Part shown: one piece after another, positions 63,619 to 64,000 of the stretch
How positions within the stretch are numbered: the first letter of the stretch is position 1
How the letters are laid out: each line of letters opens with the position of its first letter
DNA from: Arenimonas terrae
GTDB taxonomy: Bacteria; Pseudomonadota; Gammaproteobacteria; Xanthomonadales; Xanthomonadaceae
Direction of reading: 5' to 3'
Assembly (NCBI RefSeq): GCF_006265115.1
Contig: NZ_SMDR01000001.1
Coordinates: 124,001-188,000, forward strand
DNA length: 64,000 nucleotides
Notes under the pieces: model-generated
Seen by the model: the letters and a program-made list of their open reading frames with translations, nothing else
The model's database searches: none
What the model was told of the DNA's origin: nothing
Made by a program: the position numbers and the translations under genes

Positions 63619-64000
63619 GCTCGGCCATTTCGCGCGTGATGAACAACCCCGAGCCGATCGGCTCGGTGGACGACATCCTGCGTCCCGAAGGCGACAACCC
63701 GTTGCTCGAGCGCGGCTTCGTCACCACCAACATCGACACCCTGGTCAACTGGGCGCGCACCGGCTCGATGTGGCCGATGACCTTCGGCCTGGCCTGCTGC
63801 GCGGTCGAGATGATGCACGCCGGCGCCTCGCGCCTGGACCTGGACCGTTACGGCGTGATCTTCCGCCCGTCGCCGCGCCAGTCCGACGTGATGATCGTCG
63901 CCGGCACCCTGGTCAACAAGATGGCGCCGGCGCTGCGCAAGGTCTACGACCAGATGCCGGAACCCAAGTGGGTGATCTCGATGGGCAGCTGCGCCAACGG
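63609..64000 (+). CDS. nuoB: NADH-quinone oxidoreductase subunit B (partial)
   Basis: 130 residues before the right edge. The tandem cysteines of cluster N2 are visible in [11 protein letters not shown], and GSCANG at the edge begins the third ligand region. [12 protein letters not shown] and [17 protein letters not shown] are family signatures. The start is the ATG at 63609, inside the end of nuoA. NuoB carries the last iron-sulfur cluster before quinone. Confidence 0.97.
   Translation, partial: MGVSSAISRVMNNPEPIGSVDDILRPEGDNPLLERGFVTTNIDTLVNWARTGSMWPMTFGLACCAVEMMHAGASRLDLDRYGVIFRPSPRQSDVMIVAGTLVNKMAPALRKVYDQMPEPKWVISMGSCAN

Overview
The window is GC-rich (roughly 70%) DNA from a gammaproteobacterium of the Xanthomonadales, most likely Lysobacteraceae/Xanthomonadaceae. 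The evidence is gene order typical of that family (prmB-aroC-asd-fimV-truA-trpF-trpB-trpA-accD, and tpiA-secG-tRNA-Leu-nuoA-nuoB), a bacterial ACE-like M2 peptidase lipoprotein, and many overlapping ATGA/GTGA gene junctions. The genus cannot be read from the sequence. I see no prophage, transposase, CRISPR array or rRNA.

Region by region. 1-8.8 kb is accessory: an Rrf2 regulator with a thioredoxin-reductase-like flavoprotein, three AraC-type regulators, a Tat-exported YcaC-like hydrolase, a beta-lactamase-fold serine hydrolase and a VOC protein. 8.8-18.7 kb holds parC, an ArsR-SRPBCC stress/detoxification unit, an Atm1-type ABC exporter, a Bcr/CflA-type MFS pump, a Rieske oxygenase and a GNAT enzyme. 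18.7-24.4 kb holds the M2 peptidase, a 540-base non-coding element (copy A) and a GNAT-minC-minD-minE operon ending in a putative HExxH protein. 24.6-33.6 kb holds a DesK/NarL-type two-component pair, a membrane-anchored SRPBCC protein, a gliding-type ABC system (GldA/F/G-like plus DUF4340), DUF423 and an AlkA-like glycosylase. 33.6-36.9 kb is minus strand: DUF1272, an M15 peptidase, and an SPFH/membrane protein/Arc/41-aa protein/PH-domain operon preceded by tandem GATATC sites. 36.9-43.2 kb holds purT, an EEP-family lipoprotein, bpt, psd and a SCO protein. 43.2-55.3 kb is conserved housekeeping, with fimV/hubP and a second copy (B) of the non-coding element between truA and trpF. 55.4-61.7 kb holds a 2OG-Fe(II) oxygenase, an SDR, a four-hairpin array and an operon of cupredoxin, CACHE-GGDEF-EAL enzyme, DUF3034 protein and lipoprotein truncated globin. 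The window closes with tpiA, secG, tRNA-Leu(GAG), nuoA and partial nuoB.

The most unusual content is non-coding. Two intergenic elements 28.9 kb apart share an architecture: a nearly perfect 30-bp stem enclosing nested hairpins, then a second domain of CAGGATG/GGA-loop hairpins closed by a helix whose sequence differs between copies while pairing is kept. That is covariation, and it points to a structured RNA or a palindromic DNA repeat family. The GGA-loop hairpins resemble CsrA/RsmA-binding sites.

Two regulators (Rrf2 and ArsR) have palindromic operators that overlap their start codons, each with TTGACA exactly 36 nt upstream of the ATG, so both mRNAs are predicted to be leaderless and autorepressed. 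The cupredoxin/c-di-GMP/DUF3034/globin operon looks like an envelope redox- or gas-sensing module, and the SPFH operon looks autoregulated by its own Arc-type protein. These functional readings are inference from sequence alone.
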